DNA of 64,000 nt from Nansenia antarctica (Eukaryota > Chordata > Actinopteri > Argentiniformes > Microstomatidae). Below the pieces are notes generated by a model, which did not search any database, was not told where the DNA came from, and saw only the letters and a program-made list of their open reading frames with translations. The DNA lies in the NCBI GenBank assembly GCA_963989245.1, contig OZ022351.1, forward strand, positions 22,695,648 through 22,759,647, read 5' to 3'. The translations under genes were made by a program, and so were the position numbers. Shown piece after piece: positions 12,937 through 23,640 of the stretch (within the stretch, counting starts at the first letter, position 1; each line of letters opens with the position of its first letter).

Positions 12937-13651
12937 CCAATAGCTCGAGTGGGTTAACACACACACACACACACTCTTTCTCTCACTCACTTACACACAC
13001 ACACTCTCTCTCTTGCTCTCTGCCACGTGGACACACACTCTTTCTTTGTCACTCACCAACCACTCCCTGTGTGGGCTCACACTCTCTCTTTGTCTTACTC
13101 ATATTTTCCCTCCTCTTTCTCCCCTCCTCTCTTTCTCTCTCTCCTCTCTCTCTCTCCCCCTCTCCTCTCTCTCTCCCCCCCTCTCCTCTCTCCCCCCCCT
13201 CTCCTCTCTCCCCCCCAGCTGGCGATTGAGGATGACTGTGTGTCGTTGGAGCAGTTCTCAGACCACCTGCTGGCCCCCCTGCTACAGCTGGCCGCAGACC
13301 CTGTCCCCAACGTCAGAGTACTCTTGGCTAAGACCATCCGCCAGAGCCTACTGGAAAGAGGTATACACACACACAGAAGCTGAAATCCCAGACAAATACA
13401 CATTCACACACGTATTTCTTTTCTCTGCAGCTCTCCTAGTTGACCTTCACATGTGTGTCTCTCTCTCTCCCCCCCCCCCCTCCGTAGAGTACTTCCTGCA
13501 TTCTGCCAACTCCCACCAGGAGGCGCTGGAGCAGACGTTGGTGGCCCTGCAGATGGACCTGGACAAGGATGTAAAGTACTTCGCCAGCGTGCATCCGGGG
13601 TGCACACGCATCAGCGAGGACGCTATGAGCACCACCTCCTCTACCTACTGA
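608..13651 (+). CDS. ppp4r1: Protein phosphatase 4 regulatory subunit 1, 3' 16 exons (5' end outside window)
   Basis: HEAT-repeat scaffold that binds the PP4 catalytic subunit and directs its phosphatase activity. Exons read: 608-750, 1131-1277, 1928-2035, 4317-4382, 4630-4788, 5187-5311, 5556-6430, 6915-7054, 7380-7475, 8249-8434, 9849-10010, 10429-10529, 10682-10802, 11560-11688, 13219-13360, 13488-13651 (TGA). All introns are GT-AG and the frames join. Peptides such as EPTVRAELMEQVPHIA, KMAPMVGKDITER, NLEPHIDDPDVK, DVVPQALLDQYLSMTDPSRA, FLVTDNSRNWRF and the ending EDAMSTTSSTY match what I remember of vertebrate PPP4R1. N-terminal HEAT repeats are followed by a variable acidic linker (exon 5556-6430) and C-terminal HEAT repeats. 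About 954 codons are visible; the human protein is about 950 residues in total and roughly 100 N-terminal residues are missing here, so this copy is longer, mostly in the linker. Convergent with twsg1. Confidence 0.96.
2362..3815 (+). mobile_element. hAT-family DNA transposon, internally deleted, right end incomplete
   Basis: The left terminus TAGGGCTGCCACGATTAG is typical of hAT TIRs, followed by GTCGACTAGTCG-rich subterminal repeats. A BED zinc-finger fragment is readable at about 2537-2725 (CTICNAKL … MREHLKRKH). A hAT C-terminal dimerisation segment is readable at 3063-3209 (PSERIFSAAGN … SLSPEHVEMLTFL, then TAG). The middle of the transposase is missing and replaced by an inverted repeat (2972-2995 with 3012-3035). 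The right end shows the GTCGACTAATCG subterminal motif but not the final CAGCCCTA. Confidence 0.85.
3996..4173. mobile_element. 178-bp palindromic hAT MITE
   Basis: Near-perfect inverted repeat over its whole length, with ends TAGGGGTGGGCATCGACG and CGTCGATGCCCACCCCTA and an oligo-T centre (about 4077-4095). The 8-bp ATATATGG flanks both sides (3988-3995 and 4174-4181), as expected for a hAT target-site duplication, although the host array contains the same word. Confidence 0.88.
5556..6430 (+). other. ppp4r1: ppp4r1 long acidic linker exon
   Basis: This 875-nt exon encodes the disordered linker between the two HEAT blocks. It is rich in Glu, Asp, Pro and Ser. A run of about ten GAG-type Glu codons followed by Asp and Asn lies near 6046-6090, an Asp run near 5818-5832, and Pro-Ser-Glu repeats near 6100-6165. 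The ends are conserved: ELYNSFHYWRTPIPQIDLDL near 6196-6255 and NLEPHIDDPDVK near 6392-6429. Local GC is much higher than in flanking introns. The middle does not resemble the human linker as I remember it, which is normal for this region. Confidence 0.9.
7476..8070 (+). repeat. 30-bp minisatellite at the start of a ppp4r1 intron
   Basis: Units built from CTGTCCTCAGAGAGC and ACTGTCTCAGTCTCA-type halves repeat roughly 20 times. The array begins within 20 bp of the donor at 7475/7476. Every unit contains CTGTCCTCAG and GTCTCAG, both acceptor-like. Confidence 0.9.
8140..8235 (+). repeat. CT-rich tract with (CT)n before ppp4r1 exon 8249
   Basis: A long CT dinucleotide run (about 8189-8235) ends 13 bp upstream of the exon and forms part of its pyrimidine tract. 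Confidence 0.9.
8610..9238. mobile_element. Non-autonomous hAT-like element
   Basis: Left end AGGGTGCAGCGGTTCTCG and right end CAACTGAACCGTTGCACCCCT are imperfect inverted repeats of the AGGGGTGCAACGGTTC type. No transposase reading frame remains inside. A possible degenerate 8-bp duplication (TGGAGAGA / AGGGGAGA) flanks it. Confidence 0.65.
10811..11410 (+). repeat. 24-bp minisatellite in ppp4r1 intron
   Basis: About 25 copies of a unit built on CTTCACAGCCTCATCCATAG begin 8 bp after the donor of exon 10682-10802. The plus strand is open through most of it in the exon's frame, and the minus strand is open too (Glu-Ala-Met-Asp-rich). Each unit carries CCTCCTTCACAG, an acceptor-like motif. Confidence 0.92.
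11815..12115 (-). mobile_element. Non-LTR retrotransposon 3'-end copy
   Basis: Reverse complement of a family seen many times in the window, with tail GTAAGTCTCTTTGGATAAAG, the phrase around CTAGCATTGTGACTGCCAAT, and an upstream segment with ACAGTTAAGG. Other copies or pieces: 918-1010, 15720-16035, 17275-17460, 18378-18430, 27290-27740, 32250-32425, 54780-54990, 56305-56465, 56925-57265. Confidence 0.7.
12116..12262 (-). mobile_element. tRNA-derived SINE (family B)
   Basis: The plus strand shows GGCCGGATTCAAACCCGTG, the reverse complement of a B-box. The same family recurs at about 34562-34728, 35150-35335, 36508-36690, 53195-53345 and 57390-57560 (minus) and 62810-62950 (plus). Confidence 0.7.
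12325..12652. mobile_element. MITE with internal 51-bp tandem repeat
   Basis: Ends CGGTTTCACAGACGGGG and CTGTGTGAAACTGGCCCC are inverted. Inside, a 51-bp unit (starts at 12441, 12492, 12543 and 12594, marked by ATCCTTGAAGG) is repeated about 4.5 times. Related sequence occurs at 14683-14769 and 39240-39335. Confidence 0.75.
12836..12932 (+). repeat. (GT)n and GGGTGT microsatellite
   Basis: GT-rich run in the ppp4r1 intron before exon 13219-13360, followed by CA and CT runs up to the acceptor. Confidence 0.9.
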
Positions 13652-14156
13652 GCACCGAGCACGCACATGGATATTCAGAGGTCTCCCCCCCCCCCACCCC
13701 ACCCCACCCCACGCACATGGAGGACCCCCCGCCCCCCCCTACTCAGACACACACACAGCCCCTCACACCCATCTGCTCTTTACTGAATGTCTGTCAGGTG
13801 TGTGTGAGAGTGTGTGTGTGTGTGTGTGTGAGAGCGAGGGGGGATTTGGTTGCCCCCTTCCTGGACCCTGGGCACTAAGACTTTCATACAGACTCACGAC
13901 CAGAGAACCTGCTTCGAATAACTCGACCTCCAACTCAACTCAAAGCGACTCACTACAACTAAGATTTATTTTGTGCTTTGAAATTATTATTCTTTTTTGT
14001 TCTTTTTTTTTTTTGCCACAGAAGCCTTAAAAGTGTCTTCCTTAAATGAGAAATACTTGAATGTCCAGAGTGGATTCAGTGAAAAACAAACAAATGAAAA
14101 ACAAAAAAATGTGCATGGGGGAACAGAACTACATGGACCATATCTTCCCTCTGTTC

Positions 14157-14158
<2 letters not shown>

Positions 14159-14235
<77 letters not shown>
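14159..14235 (+). repeat. (CT)n in ppp4r1 3' UTR
   Basis: About 38 uninterrupted CT dinucleotides. If transcribed, it puts a long CU tract in the mRNA 3' UTR. Confidence 0.9.
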
Positions 14236-14236
<1 letters not shown>

Positions 14237-14682
14237 GCGCCCTCACCAGACTTAGCAGAAAGCCAGTATCTCACAGCTTTATCGAACCACGAAGCAGGAC
14301 GACTGTGTCTGTCTCTAACCGAAATGTTAAAAGGTGTGAAAGTTTCTGTAATGCTCCCCCATCCCCCCGCCCCCTCCCTCCCCAATTTTTAGAACCTGTA
14401 TAAACAAACTCATATGCTGCATAAACTAACTTCTGTACCATCTCAGCCTTGTGTGTGCGCCGCGGGGCCGCCGGTGGGTTGGATGAAGCAAAGTGAAGCA
14501 CGGTTCGTCTCTAAAGGGCTCTGGACTCTATTGTTTTAACAGTCCTGTCCAGAAACTAAACCCCATAGCCCCCTTTCACGCTTTGACACTCGTGTGTAGA
14601 TCTGAAAGAGTAGGATAGGTATAACCAAGACGGTAGTGTAACCCTACCGTGTCCTTTGGGGATAAGACATGGGTCTGGGTTC

Positions 14683-14769
14683 ACAGACATGGCTTAAGCC
14701 TAGTCCTGGACTAAAGTTTTAGGACTTAGGCTTTTTCTAGGATTAGCCGTGTCTGTGAAACCGGCCCTA
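14683..14769. mobile_element. Short palindromic MITE in ppp4r1 3' UTR
   Basis: GGTTCACAGACATGGCTTAA pairs with the inverted TAGCCGTGTCTGTGAAACCGG. It is the same family as the element at 12325-12652. Confidence 0.7.
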
Positions 14770-15719
14770 GGTGGAATTTGTATTCTCTTAAACCCGGTTC
14801 TGATCTAAGATTCGCAACGCAACGGGTCAGAGAAAAAACTCGGCAACTTGCAACCGACATCGCGGTTGGTTTGATCTGCCCAGTTTTAGAACGTGGCTGC
14901 AGAGTTTTTCTCTGCGACGTTTTTAAAACTGACCCATCGCGTTGGAAATCCTCGATCAGAACTGGGCTTTATACCGGTCAGATCTACACGGGCGTCTCTG
15001 GAGGAGGGCTGGGGGTTGTCTGTGGACAGGACCGACCTCTAGTGCAGCACATTGTTGTACCCATAAGACGCAGGTTAGCTAACCCTGGCATGCAGGGGAC
15101 CCCTGTTGTCACGGAAAAAAAATAGCTATTGTATTTTTTATTAATCTTCACGCTGTCCACGTTTTGTGGTGAGCGGAGGGATATCAAATTGTAACGGTCA
15201 GCAGACTCACTTGAAACTGGGTATTTTAATTTAAGAATAAAATACTGCAACAACCCCGCCCCCCCCCCCCCCTTTCTTCTCCATTTAGCTTTGTATCCCC
15301 TACCTCTCCTTGTACCCATACTGTACATATCTCTAACCTTTTTCCATTTTGATCAACGATCATGAATAGTATTGTGATACAATTTTGTTCTGTTTTACCT
15401 GTTCAACATGAAATGAAATAAAAAGCAGGCACTACATGTCTGAAGAGTGTTTTAATTGTTTTTGTCCAAACGACTGTTTGTACACAACAGATGCAAACTC
15501 AGCCTTAGTTGTTTTTAAGATTATTATTTATTGATTTCTTTTCATAAGCATAAACTCAATCATGAGAATTGGTTCTGGCTATGTCGTCACAGTTCCTGTA
15601 GGGGGCAGTGTTCTGTTTGAATGGTGTTCCAAGTTAAGGTCCTCCCAAGTTATAGTGGAGAATGAGCATCTGTTACTGGAGGCTTGGATATCCCCATCAC
15701 GTGTCAGAGGGAGGCTAGT

Positions 15720-16035
15720 AGTTTGTAGAAGTGGAATGTCTTCCGCTGGTGGAATGAACTTCACACTGCTGTCAGGACTGCATCAGCTGGAGACTTAAGA
15801 CCCATCTCTTCAGGCTACACCTTAACTGCCCCCTGAGACCTCTACATCCCCTCTAACCCCTGTACAGTTTCTACAAAAAAATGATTCTTCCTTCTAGCAT
15901 TGTGATGGCCCCTGGCCCGAGCATAGATTACTTTTTCTTGCTAAAGACTGATTCATTCACTTAGTCAGTGTTGTGTTATGTATTTGTTGTAAGTCACTTT
16001 GGATAAGGGCGTCTGCTGAATGCCGTAAATGTCTT
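15720..16035 (+). mobile_element. Non-LTR retrotransposon 3' end
   Basis: The copy begins near the coding end (the 56925 copy still reads WNELPTAVRTAESLP-like). It continues through TTCAGGCTACACCTTAACTG and ends with CACTTTGGATAAGGGCGTCT and AATG/TAAATG. Confidence 0.65.
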
Positions 16036-16446
16036 TCTTGATTCACTGTAATTGAGTGGCTGGGCCTCTGATTGCTATTAATGGGCAGTTGTAGCTAGCA
16101 GATCTAACAATGGATCCCATTGGTTTAGAATAACGGGTTGAATGATTGAGTTAAGGTGTGATATGGTCATAACACAACATCCAGAGTCTTCATGTGATGT
16201 TCTACAAAAAATAAACAACAACTGTAGATCACTTTGAGAGATGTAATACATTTGATATGTAGTTCACAAATACACATCGCTTTGGCACAATTTACTCTCT
16301 AAAGTGACTACCTACAACTGTTTCTATAGTATGAATTGTCTGTATCTGAATCATAACTCATGATAAGCATCATTCATCATTCATGCTAATCTGATCCCTG
16401 CTAATGACCATTATAACCTTGATGATCAACTTCACCACAGCAAGCA

Positions 16447-16541
16447 GGGGGGTATTCCATCAACGTCACTAAAGGGAAAATCCAGGCTTTATCAAAAATA
16501 AGCCTGGATTGTCCTTTAGCAACATTGATGGAATACCCCCC
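16447..16541. mobile_element. 95-bp palindromic MITE
   Basis: GGGGGGTATTCCATCAACGT at the left pairs with ACATTGATGGAATACCCCCC at the right. The arms continue inward through TCCAGGCTT / AAGCCTGGA. Confidence 0.8.
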
Positions 16542-18161
16542 TGGTCTGGCTGGCTTTGCTCTGCCTGGAGGACATGACCGGTGAGAGAGACAGAGCAGAG
16601 AACAAGAGAAAGCAGAGAAAAGAGAGAGAGTGATGAGACTAGAGAGAAAGGCTTCATTGTGAGGACAGGAACCTGGGATGTACCCGGGCGGACAGACACA
16701 CTGCACTACTGTTGTTGGAACACGCCAGCTGGGCATTACCAACCCGCTGTGAGACCCAAGCCAGAAACATGCCCCCCTCCCCCCCCTTCTGTCTTTCTAC
16801 AATGACAGTCGCATGCCACCCGTCCTCTCCTTTTCTCCCTCCCTTTATTTTTTATTTTTTTGCAATTATGGAAATGAAAATGAATTGTACATACATATTC
16901 CTATTCGTATCATTTCATACAACATGTAACAACAATTTTCAACAATACAGCCATTTTTCTGCCTTTTTTCCCCGATCTCAATTAGATATTGATAAATGAC
17001 TGTACACAAATAAGTATGTCATCTGTTACTTTCCAGGACAATGCAACAGCCAAATTACATTCATCCTGAACAGTACCACCAGCCCATATAACACACACTG
17101 TCCTCAAGACCAAATAACCAGCCAACATGATTATCTTATGACAGAGTGAACCACAAGCCTTATAGGTGGAGATAAAACACTGCAGGACACAGAGCCAGTA
17201 CTGACCCCCAGCCAGAGCAGACAGCTCCAGACTCAGGCCAGGACAGGGAAAACAGCACAAGAAAGAAAAGGGGAATTCTTCCTTCTTCTAGCATTGTGGC
17301 AGCCAATGACCCCCCTGGTCCTAGCATAGATGACTTTTTACTTTTTTCTTATGATGACTGATAGATAGATGATTCACTTACTTAAACAAATGTATTTGTT
17401 GTAAGTTGCTTTGGATAAAGGCGTCTGCTAAATGCCATAAATGTAGTGTAAATGTAGCAGCAGATTACTGTCGGCTGGCTGTATCACTGAGGCTAGTCCC
17501 TGCTAGTCTCTGTTGCTGTGTAAGGAAAACCAAATGTCTCCTGTGACGTTTACTTGCTGAGATGTGAGGAATGAATGACACAGAGGGTTCCAGGAACTAA
17601 CAACTTGGCCGTGTTCGGTAGGGCACAGTATTTAGCAACAGAAAAAAAAGATCTTTGTTTGTGGATTTGGACAGAGTATGATCCCAAGGAGGGAGGGTAT
17701 TCGATAGGTAATAACTTATTTTACAACACATTCATCAGCATCATATATGATACGAATTTTACGAACAACATCTACTGTGATTGTCGATTACAACAGAAAT
17801 AAGATTTTCATCACACGTTTGATAAGACTGATTGCATTTTCAATGAACTACGAGAATAATTGATCTGGCATTTGACGTGATGGAATGTAACATGAAGGAA
17901 TGTAAAAACAATACATATATTTCTCTGCTAGAAAAACCTATAAAAGATATTTTAAAAAGTAGAATTGTCAAGAGCAAAATAATTCATAAGGGCTAATATT
18001 TTACACAACAATACTGTTACATATTGTTAAAAGGCACTTCATCCAACTTCTTTTAAACTTCATCCACCTGATCCTGCAGTCCAGACTCAGCTCCCCCTTG
18101 TGGTGATGTTGAGTAAAGCACCCTGTTGTGGCCAGGCCAGTCCCATGCATTTTACCGTCGC

Positions 18162-18810
18162 TTAGAAAAGACAGTTCATACACTTAACGGCTTTGCTGCC
18201 GTAGTCGAGGCACTCGGGGCCGATGCACTCGCAGCAGGCGTTGTGAAACCATCTGTACTTAGAGCCGCCCATGGACTCGCAGTACTGCTTACACTGGCGG
18301 ATGGACACGCAGTCGTCAAAATACACCACCGTGCACATGTCTGCAGGGGGGGGGGAAATCAGAGAGAATAATATTTTACATTTTTGCCATTTAGCAGACG
18401 CCCCTTTATCCAAAGCGACTTATAACAAACAAGAAGTTGTGAGACATGTGTCTTTGTTGAACGGTGCCGCCGCAGAAATTCAGAACAAAAGAGAGCAAAG
18501 CCCTGAGGCGAGGCATTCCACATTCACGTCATGCATCATCCATGAGGCATTTAAGCCCATGTGTTCTTTGATGGTTCTGCCCCCCGACACACAGGGTGGT
18601 GAAAGCGGGTGGGTGGGTGTGTGTGTGGGTGGAGGGGGGGGTTGCTTCCTGCACTGCTGGGGGGCTGGTTAATGAGTGTGTGTGTATGGGAAGGGAAACA
18701 GATCTGAGGTCAGGGGTTCAGACAGTGGATATGGAAGGAGCTCACACACATATATACACGCACTCTCTCTCTCTCTCTCACACGTGCACGCGCACGCGCA
18801 CACGCACACG

Positions 18811-18861
<51 letters not shown>

Positions 18862-18880
18862 TCACACACACTCACACACA

Positions 18881-18920
<40 letters not shown>

Positions 18921-18969
18921 CACGCGCACACGCACACGCGCACGCACACACGCGCACACACACACACAC

Positions 18970-19060
<91 letters not shown>

Positions 19061-22000
19061 CACACACAAATAACCCAGGGCTGGTTTCTGACAGCGCCCG
19101 CTGAACCCATCAAACGAAAAAACAGCAGCCCTGAAATGTAATCATCTTTGATGTCAGTTGTCAGGTCCAGCCACAGAGTGCAGATCAAAGGAGAAGTAGC
19201 AATGAGTTCATTACAGCTAAGCCCTCCAAAAAACACTGCAAGGTTTGAATTTGAGTTGAGTTTTTTTTGTGGGTGTGTGTGTGTGCGCGTGTGCGTGTGC
19301 GCGTCTACCTTGAGTGTTCTCGTAGCTGGCGTGGATGCTGTTTCCGGGCAGCGAGACGTTCTGGTGGTCGTCCATGGTCTCCAGGAACGACACCAGGTTC
19401 TCGTGGTAAGACAGCTCCTCCGACACGGGGAAGGACACCACCATCATGTTGATGGGCGCCTCGCCCTCGGTGAGGGCGCGGAACAGCGAGGGGATGGGTC
19501 GATACAGCTCCTCCACCGTGCTCTTGGAGGTCGCCGGCGTGTCGCTGTAGTTCTTGGGGTTACACATGCCTGAGTGCAGGGGCAGGACGGGAGGGAGGGA
19601 GGGAGGGGGAGAGAGAGAGAGATAGATAGATAGAGCAATGAAGACCTGGTCTGTAAACCAGTATCAAGTACTTCTTTATTCTCATACATCATGATATCAT
19701 ACCTGGCAGCGCCTGTAAAATGGAGAGACTGTGTGAAGGTGTTAGGAAATGCTATATAGCCTTATTCCAAAGCGCTTTACAATGGCCTCTCATTCACACA
19801 TTCACACACCAATGGCGGCAAGCTACCATGCAAGGCGCCGGGCCCGCTCATTGGGAGCAATTTGGGGTTCAGTGTCTTGCCCAAGGACACCTCGACATGT
19901 GGACAGCCGGGGTTCGAACCATTGATCTGCCGACCTTGCGATCATTAGACGCCTGCTCTTTTTTTTTATTTTTTATTATCTTTTATTATTAAAATATTCT
20001 TTTAAATACAATCATAGCTATACATATTCATACATGTTCATTTTATAGCTTTCATTGTATTCTAATTCAAATAAAATAAATTAAAACCAATAAATAAAAA
20101 CAAAACACACCCATACCATTTTGGTATGAGATGCATCCATCTATTATTCCGTCAGTCCTTCATAACCAAAATAACCCTTTAACATAAATCAATAACAAAT
20201 GAATGCAACAAAAAAAAACATCTTCAAAAATCTAAATCAAACTCCAACCCTCCATCCACCCCCACCCTTATAAACCCACAATCCCTAATAAACAACTTCT
20301 CAAAATCTTTTTGCCCTGTCTTGTGCATCAGTCCCACATTCTTCCTGACCAATCCCTCAAAGACTTTCCACACCGTTATCCACTTTCCCTCAAATCTTGC
20401 TAAATTTCTCCTCAAATAAATTGCATACCTAGCCTGTGATAATACATAATTTAAACACCATATATTCACTCCCCTCCTCTTTCCCTCCACCCCAAAAACC
20501 ACCATCCTCCTCCACTCCTGCATCCCCACCACCTCCACCCCCCAATGCTTCTTCACTAGTCCTTTCAACCTTTCTTCAAATCCCTTCATTTCTCTACATT
20601 CAAAAAGCATATGCATTAAGTTTTCATCCTGTATCCCACACACATCACACTCCCTCGAAACTGTCCTGTCTACCTGATGCAACACTACCTCATGCGCCAC
20701 AGCCGCCCCTTGTTAGTTCATGTCAGAAACATGAAGACAGCAGGTTAGTTCGGGGCAGTTGTCATGGGGACCGGGACAGACAGCAGGTGAGTTCAGGGCA
20801 GTTGTCATGGGGACCGGGACAGACAGCAGGTGAGTTCAGGGCAGTTGTCACTCACCTACACAGTCACAACACTCCTCCCACAGCGTCCCGAGGCACAGCA
20901 TACACTCCTTACAGCACGAGCAGTTCCCATCAGAGGGCCGGCACTGGCACAACTCCTGTACATGAGAAACAGTGTGAGAGTGTGTGTGTGTGTGTGTGTG
21001 TGCGTGAGACAGTCTGACAATATCTGTGTGTGTGTGTGTAGGAGCAATGAATGTGGTTTTATGTGTATTTAGTATAAATGGTGAATGGGGTTTATTGTGA
21101 GTTTATATTTTGTTTGTTTATTTTTTGTTATTGCTTTGATCACGGTAATTGTTGATCTTGAAGTCACATGGTTATGGGCGGTGATATGTATGGTTATAAT
21201 AAGCACCTGTTCACCTGCATGGCGGCAGGTAACCCGCCTTTTGTACGCATCTGAACGCTTTTGTACACTTCTGAATGCTTTTGATCGTTATTCTGCCGCT
21301 GATCGCTGTGATTACTTTGTCCGTTACTAAGTTTGATTTTCCTCGTTAATAAATGCTATGAAACGTGTTTTGGATCTCAGCGAATTGTTTTTGTTAGCGT
21401 GTCATACAATCAAACATGACCCTCCTCAGCTTCTCAGCGACTTGACGCTGTTAATCGCTACAGTGTGTGTGTGTGTGTAAATGAGAGAGAAAGTTATTGA
21501 GGCTGAAAGCGCAAGTGAGTGAGTATGTGTGCGTGTGTGTATGTGTGTGTGTGTGTGTGTGTGTAAAAGGATGTTTGTGGTTTCCACAGGAGTGACTGGG
21601 CTGACCTCCAGCTGCCTGTGTTCCGAGTCCTCTAGAGCAGCAGAGAGAGCAGTCGACAGGCAGCACAGGGGTCAAATACCAGATGTGCAAGAGAGGGAGA
21701 GGAGAGGACAGGAGAGGAGAGGACAGGAGGGGGAGGAGAGGAGGGGAGAGAGAGGGAGGAAGGGAGGGGAGGAGGGGAGAGGGAGGGAGGGAGGAGAGGA
21801 GAGGAGGGGAGAGAGCGAGGAAGGGAGGGGAGAGGGAGGGAGGAAGGGAGGGGAGAGGGAGGGAGGAAGGGAGGGGAGGAGAGGAGGGGAGAGAGCGAGG
21901 AAGGGAGGGGAGAGGGAGGGGAGAGGGAGGGAGGGAGGGGAGAGGGAGTGAGGGAGGGGAGGGTAGAGGGAGGGGAAATGGAGTTAACGAAGCTTCACCA

Positions 22001-22873
22001 CACAACCACACTGGTCTACCACAACCAGAAGCAATGGAGCTCGATCCACATTTCAATCTGTTCTCCTCTACATCCTAACTACATCCTTTAGAGGCACTGT
22101 AAATTTGAAACCTGAGTTCGACTGTTGTGCTGCCAACTCCGGAGGTCCTTTATAGTATCTCCTCTCTGTTGAGTTTGCTATTCCCAGCAGGCCTGTCTTT
22201 AGAGGCAGTGGCACGGTTTTATGAGCATGTCCAGTACAGAGCGTGACCACCGCTTGAGATTTTATATGACATCATGACACAGCATGAGATCAAATGAATT
22301 CAACACAGGAAATGCATTGCGGCAGGTTCATCAAGTCTTAGCTACACATCCAGGAATTAATGTTGGAAAATGAACCTTCCATGACGGGAAGAAATTATTC
22401 ACCACTGAATAAGGGGGGTAGCCTATCTTGTGGGCCTTCCATAGAGTTGACAGAGTCATTTCAACTATTAAAGAGGAAAAACGTAGATAGTAAAAGGTTG
22501 CACTAGTATATAGGCAACTAAAATGATCTGTGATCCTTACCTGAATGAGACATTTGCTGACATCACTGGCACAAACCTAGTCTTTCCTGAGTAATACAAA
22601 TTCTAATATTTGTTATCTTATCCCTAAAGTGGGCTGCAAATTCCTCGCATTTGGTGAGCAGGGTTTACAAGGCAATCAATTGTCGAGAACAAGACCCTGG
22701 GGTTATTCTTGTTTGTATATTTGAGAAGTGATTTTTCCTAGCATTTCGCATACCTGAATGAGACATTTGCTGACATCACTGGCACACAGTGCCTTGTTGC
22801 AGGCGCCGACCAGGGACAGTCCGGAGAGCAGGAGAAGGAGGGCAGTTGGCAGGAGGATTGTAGCAGACTTCAT
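18162..22873 (-). CDS. twsg1: Twisted gastrulation BMP signalling modulator 1, complete
   Basis: Secreted cysteine-rich protein that binds BMPs and chordin and tunes dorsal-ventral BMP signalling. Coding exons on the minus strand in order: 22754-22873 (ATG at 22871-22873), 20856-20955, 19309-19569, 18162-18340 (TAA at 18162-18164). They total 660 nt, 219 residues; human TWSG1 is 223. Residues 1-24 form a signal peptide with a Leu-rich core ending before CNKALCASDVSKC. The N-terminal Cys-rich domain includes CQCRPSDGNCSCCKECMLC and ECCDCVGMC; the C-terminal domain ends GPECLDYGSKAVKCMNCLF. N-glycosylation sequons are NCS, NYS and NVS. Exon phases join cleanly. Divergent from napg and convergent with ppp4r1. 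Teleosts have twsg1a and twsg1b; I cannot tell which this is. Intron 1 contains a copied piece of exon 1 with its donor (see findings). Confidence 0.96.
18765..19065. repeat. twsg1: Compound CT/CA/TA microsatellite in twsg1 intron 3
   Basis: CT, CA, CACG and TATA blocks alternate over about 300 bp between coding exons 3 and 4. Confidence 0.92.
19748..19955 (-). mobile_element. SINE family A copy, head missing
   Basis: Reverse complement of the 323-576 element: TATTCCAAAGCGCTTTACA, GTCTTGCCCAAGGACACC and GGGGTTCGAACCATTGATC. It is cut at its 5' end where an oligo-T run starts at 19956. Confidence 0.8.
19956..20702 (-). mobile_element. 5'-truncated LINE copy in twsg1 intron
   Basis: The minus-strand reading frame 20224-20700 encodes the C-terminal end of a non-LTR retrotransposon ORF2. 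It has the zinc-knuckle-like C-x2-C-x8-H-x4-C motif (CDVCGIQDENLMHMLFEC) and an Arg/Lys-rich tail with RYAIYLRRNLARFEGKW. An AT-rich 3' UTR and an oligo-A (plus-strand T run at 19956) follow. It lies against the broken SINE head, so it probably inserted into the SINE. Confidence 0.72.
21690..21975 (+). repeat. twsg1: 285-bp homopurine GGA/GAG tract in twsg1 intron 1
   Basis: Almost only G and A on the plus strand, in GGGAGGGA, GGAGAGGA and AGAGCGAGG blocks. The minus (transcribed sense) strand is pure pyrimidine. Confidence 0.9.
22539..22573 (-). repeat. twsg1: Copy of twsg1 exon 1 end and donor in intron 1
   Basis: 35 bp identical to 22752-22786, which spans the last 33 nt of coding exon 1 and its GT. 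The offset is 213 bp. The copied donor continues GTAAGG, the original GTATGC. Confidence 0.92.
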
Positions 22874-23568
22874 TCCGACACGATCCTAAACAACTGTAAT
22901 CTAGACAAGGAGGCAACATTAAGACTGAATTCATTATCATAGAAGACGTAGACGTATCATTAGCCTACGAGACAGTATCAGGACACAATAAGCATGACAA
23001 AAAACGAAGGAAATCCCTGTCAAACGGCCACGTTTTTAACTTCCCTTTGATTCAATTGTGATGTTAAATCCTGCGGCTGCTTCAAAAGGAGCATCATTGC
23101 TTCGCTACAACAAAAAAACCGCAATCCACATTTAAACTATTGCAATTTGCAATGCAATCCTCAAGCCCTGCTCAGATCTACAAGTTGTTGCGCACTTAGG
23201 GTCTCTAAAACCCCGAAAACTAGTCAACTTTCACATGCATGCAAACGTTAGTAATTGCGCAGGACAGTGTAATCTGTAATTCAATAATTGGTTTCTGATG
23301 CCAGGGCAGGCTTGCTTGCGCGGTGTTATGTGAACAACAGTTCCATTTTAATTTTAAGTCCCTACTAAAAATGAACAACTTTGAGATCAGATGATCAGAT
23401 GAGTGATCTGGACTGGTACCTTAAGTTTCAACCTCGTGTTTTAAAAGAAGAGACATACCTAAACAACACTACAGGATCAGTTTGGAGTATGTTTGATTTT
23501 AAGGGACATAATTGAATATGCCTGCAGCCTGTTTGCCAAATGCAATCTAAGTCTTAGATCACACTTAC

Positions 23569-23640
23569 CTTGTCAAGAATAATGCTGGATCGGCCAAAGA
23601 ATGGAGTTCCTGTCTCTCTTTGTTTACCTCTTCTGTGCAG
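23569..23640 (-). other. twsg1: Probable twsg1 non-coding first exon (5' UTR)
   Basis: On the minus strand a good donor (CTTGACAAG then GTAAGTGT) sits at 23569/23568. The coding first exon has a matching acceptor (ATTACAG then TTGTTTAGG) at 22894/22893, with 20 nt of 5' UTR before the ATG. This fits a short untranslated first exon ending at 23569. The upstream limit is a guess. Confidence 0.5.

Larger units (their letters stand above)
13652..15440 (+). promoter_or_regulatory. ppp4r1: ppp4r1 3' UTR with poly(A) signals
   Basis: Sequence after the TGA at 13649-13651. AATAAA hexamers occur at 15236-15241 and 15417-15422, the second within a short A-rich stretch, so cleavage is expected near 15435-15445. 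The UTR carries a long CT dinucleotide run (14159-14235) and a palindromic MITE-like segment (about 14683-14769). The end is inferred from the hexamers only. Confidence 0.6.
15440..18161. other. Spacer between convergent ppp4r1 and twsg1
   Basis: No exon of any gene is recognisable. It holds two retrotransposon 3'-end copies (15720-16035 and 17275-17460), a 95-bp palindromic MITE (16447-16541) and AT-rich unique sequence. The right part probably includes the twsg1 3' UTR. A TTTATT (minus-strand AATAAA) lies at 16844-16849, but I cannot say whether twsg1 uses it. Confidence 0.6.

Noticed and set aside
20224..20700. Host gene with a Cys-His motif
   Set aside because: The motif and tail are those of a non-LTR retrotransposon C-terminus, next to an AT-rich 3' end with oligo-A.
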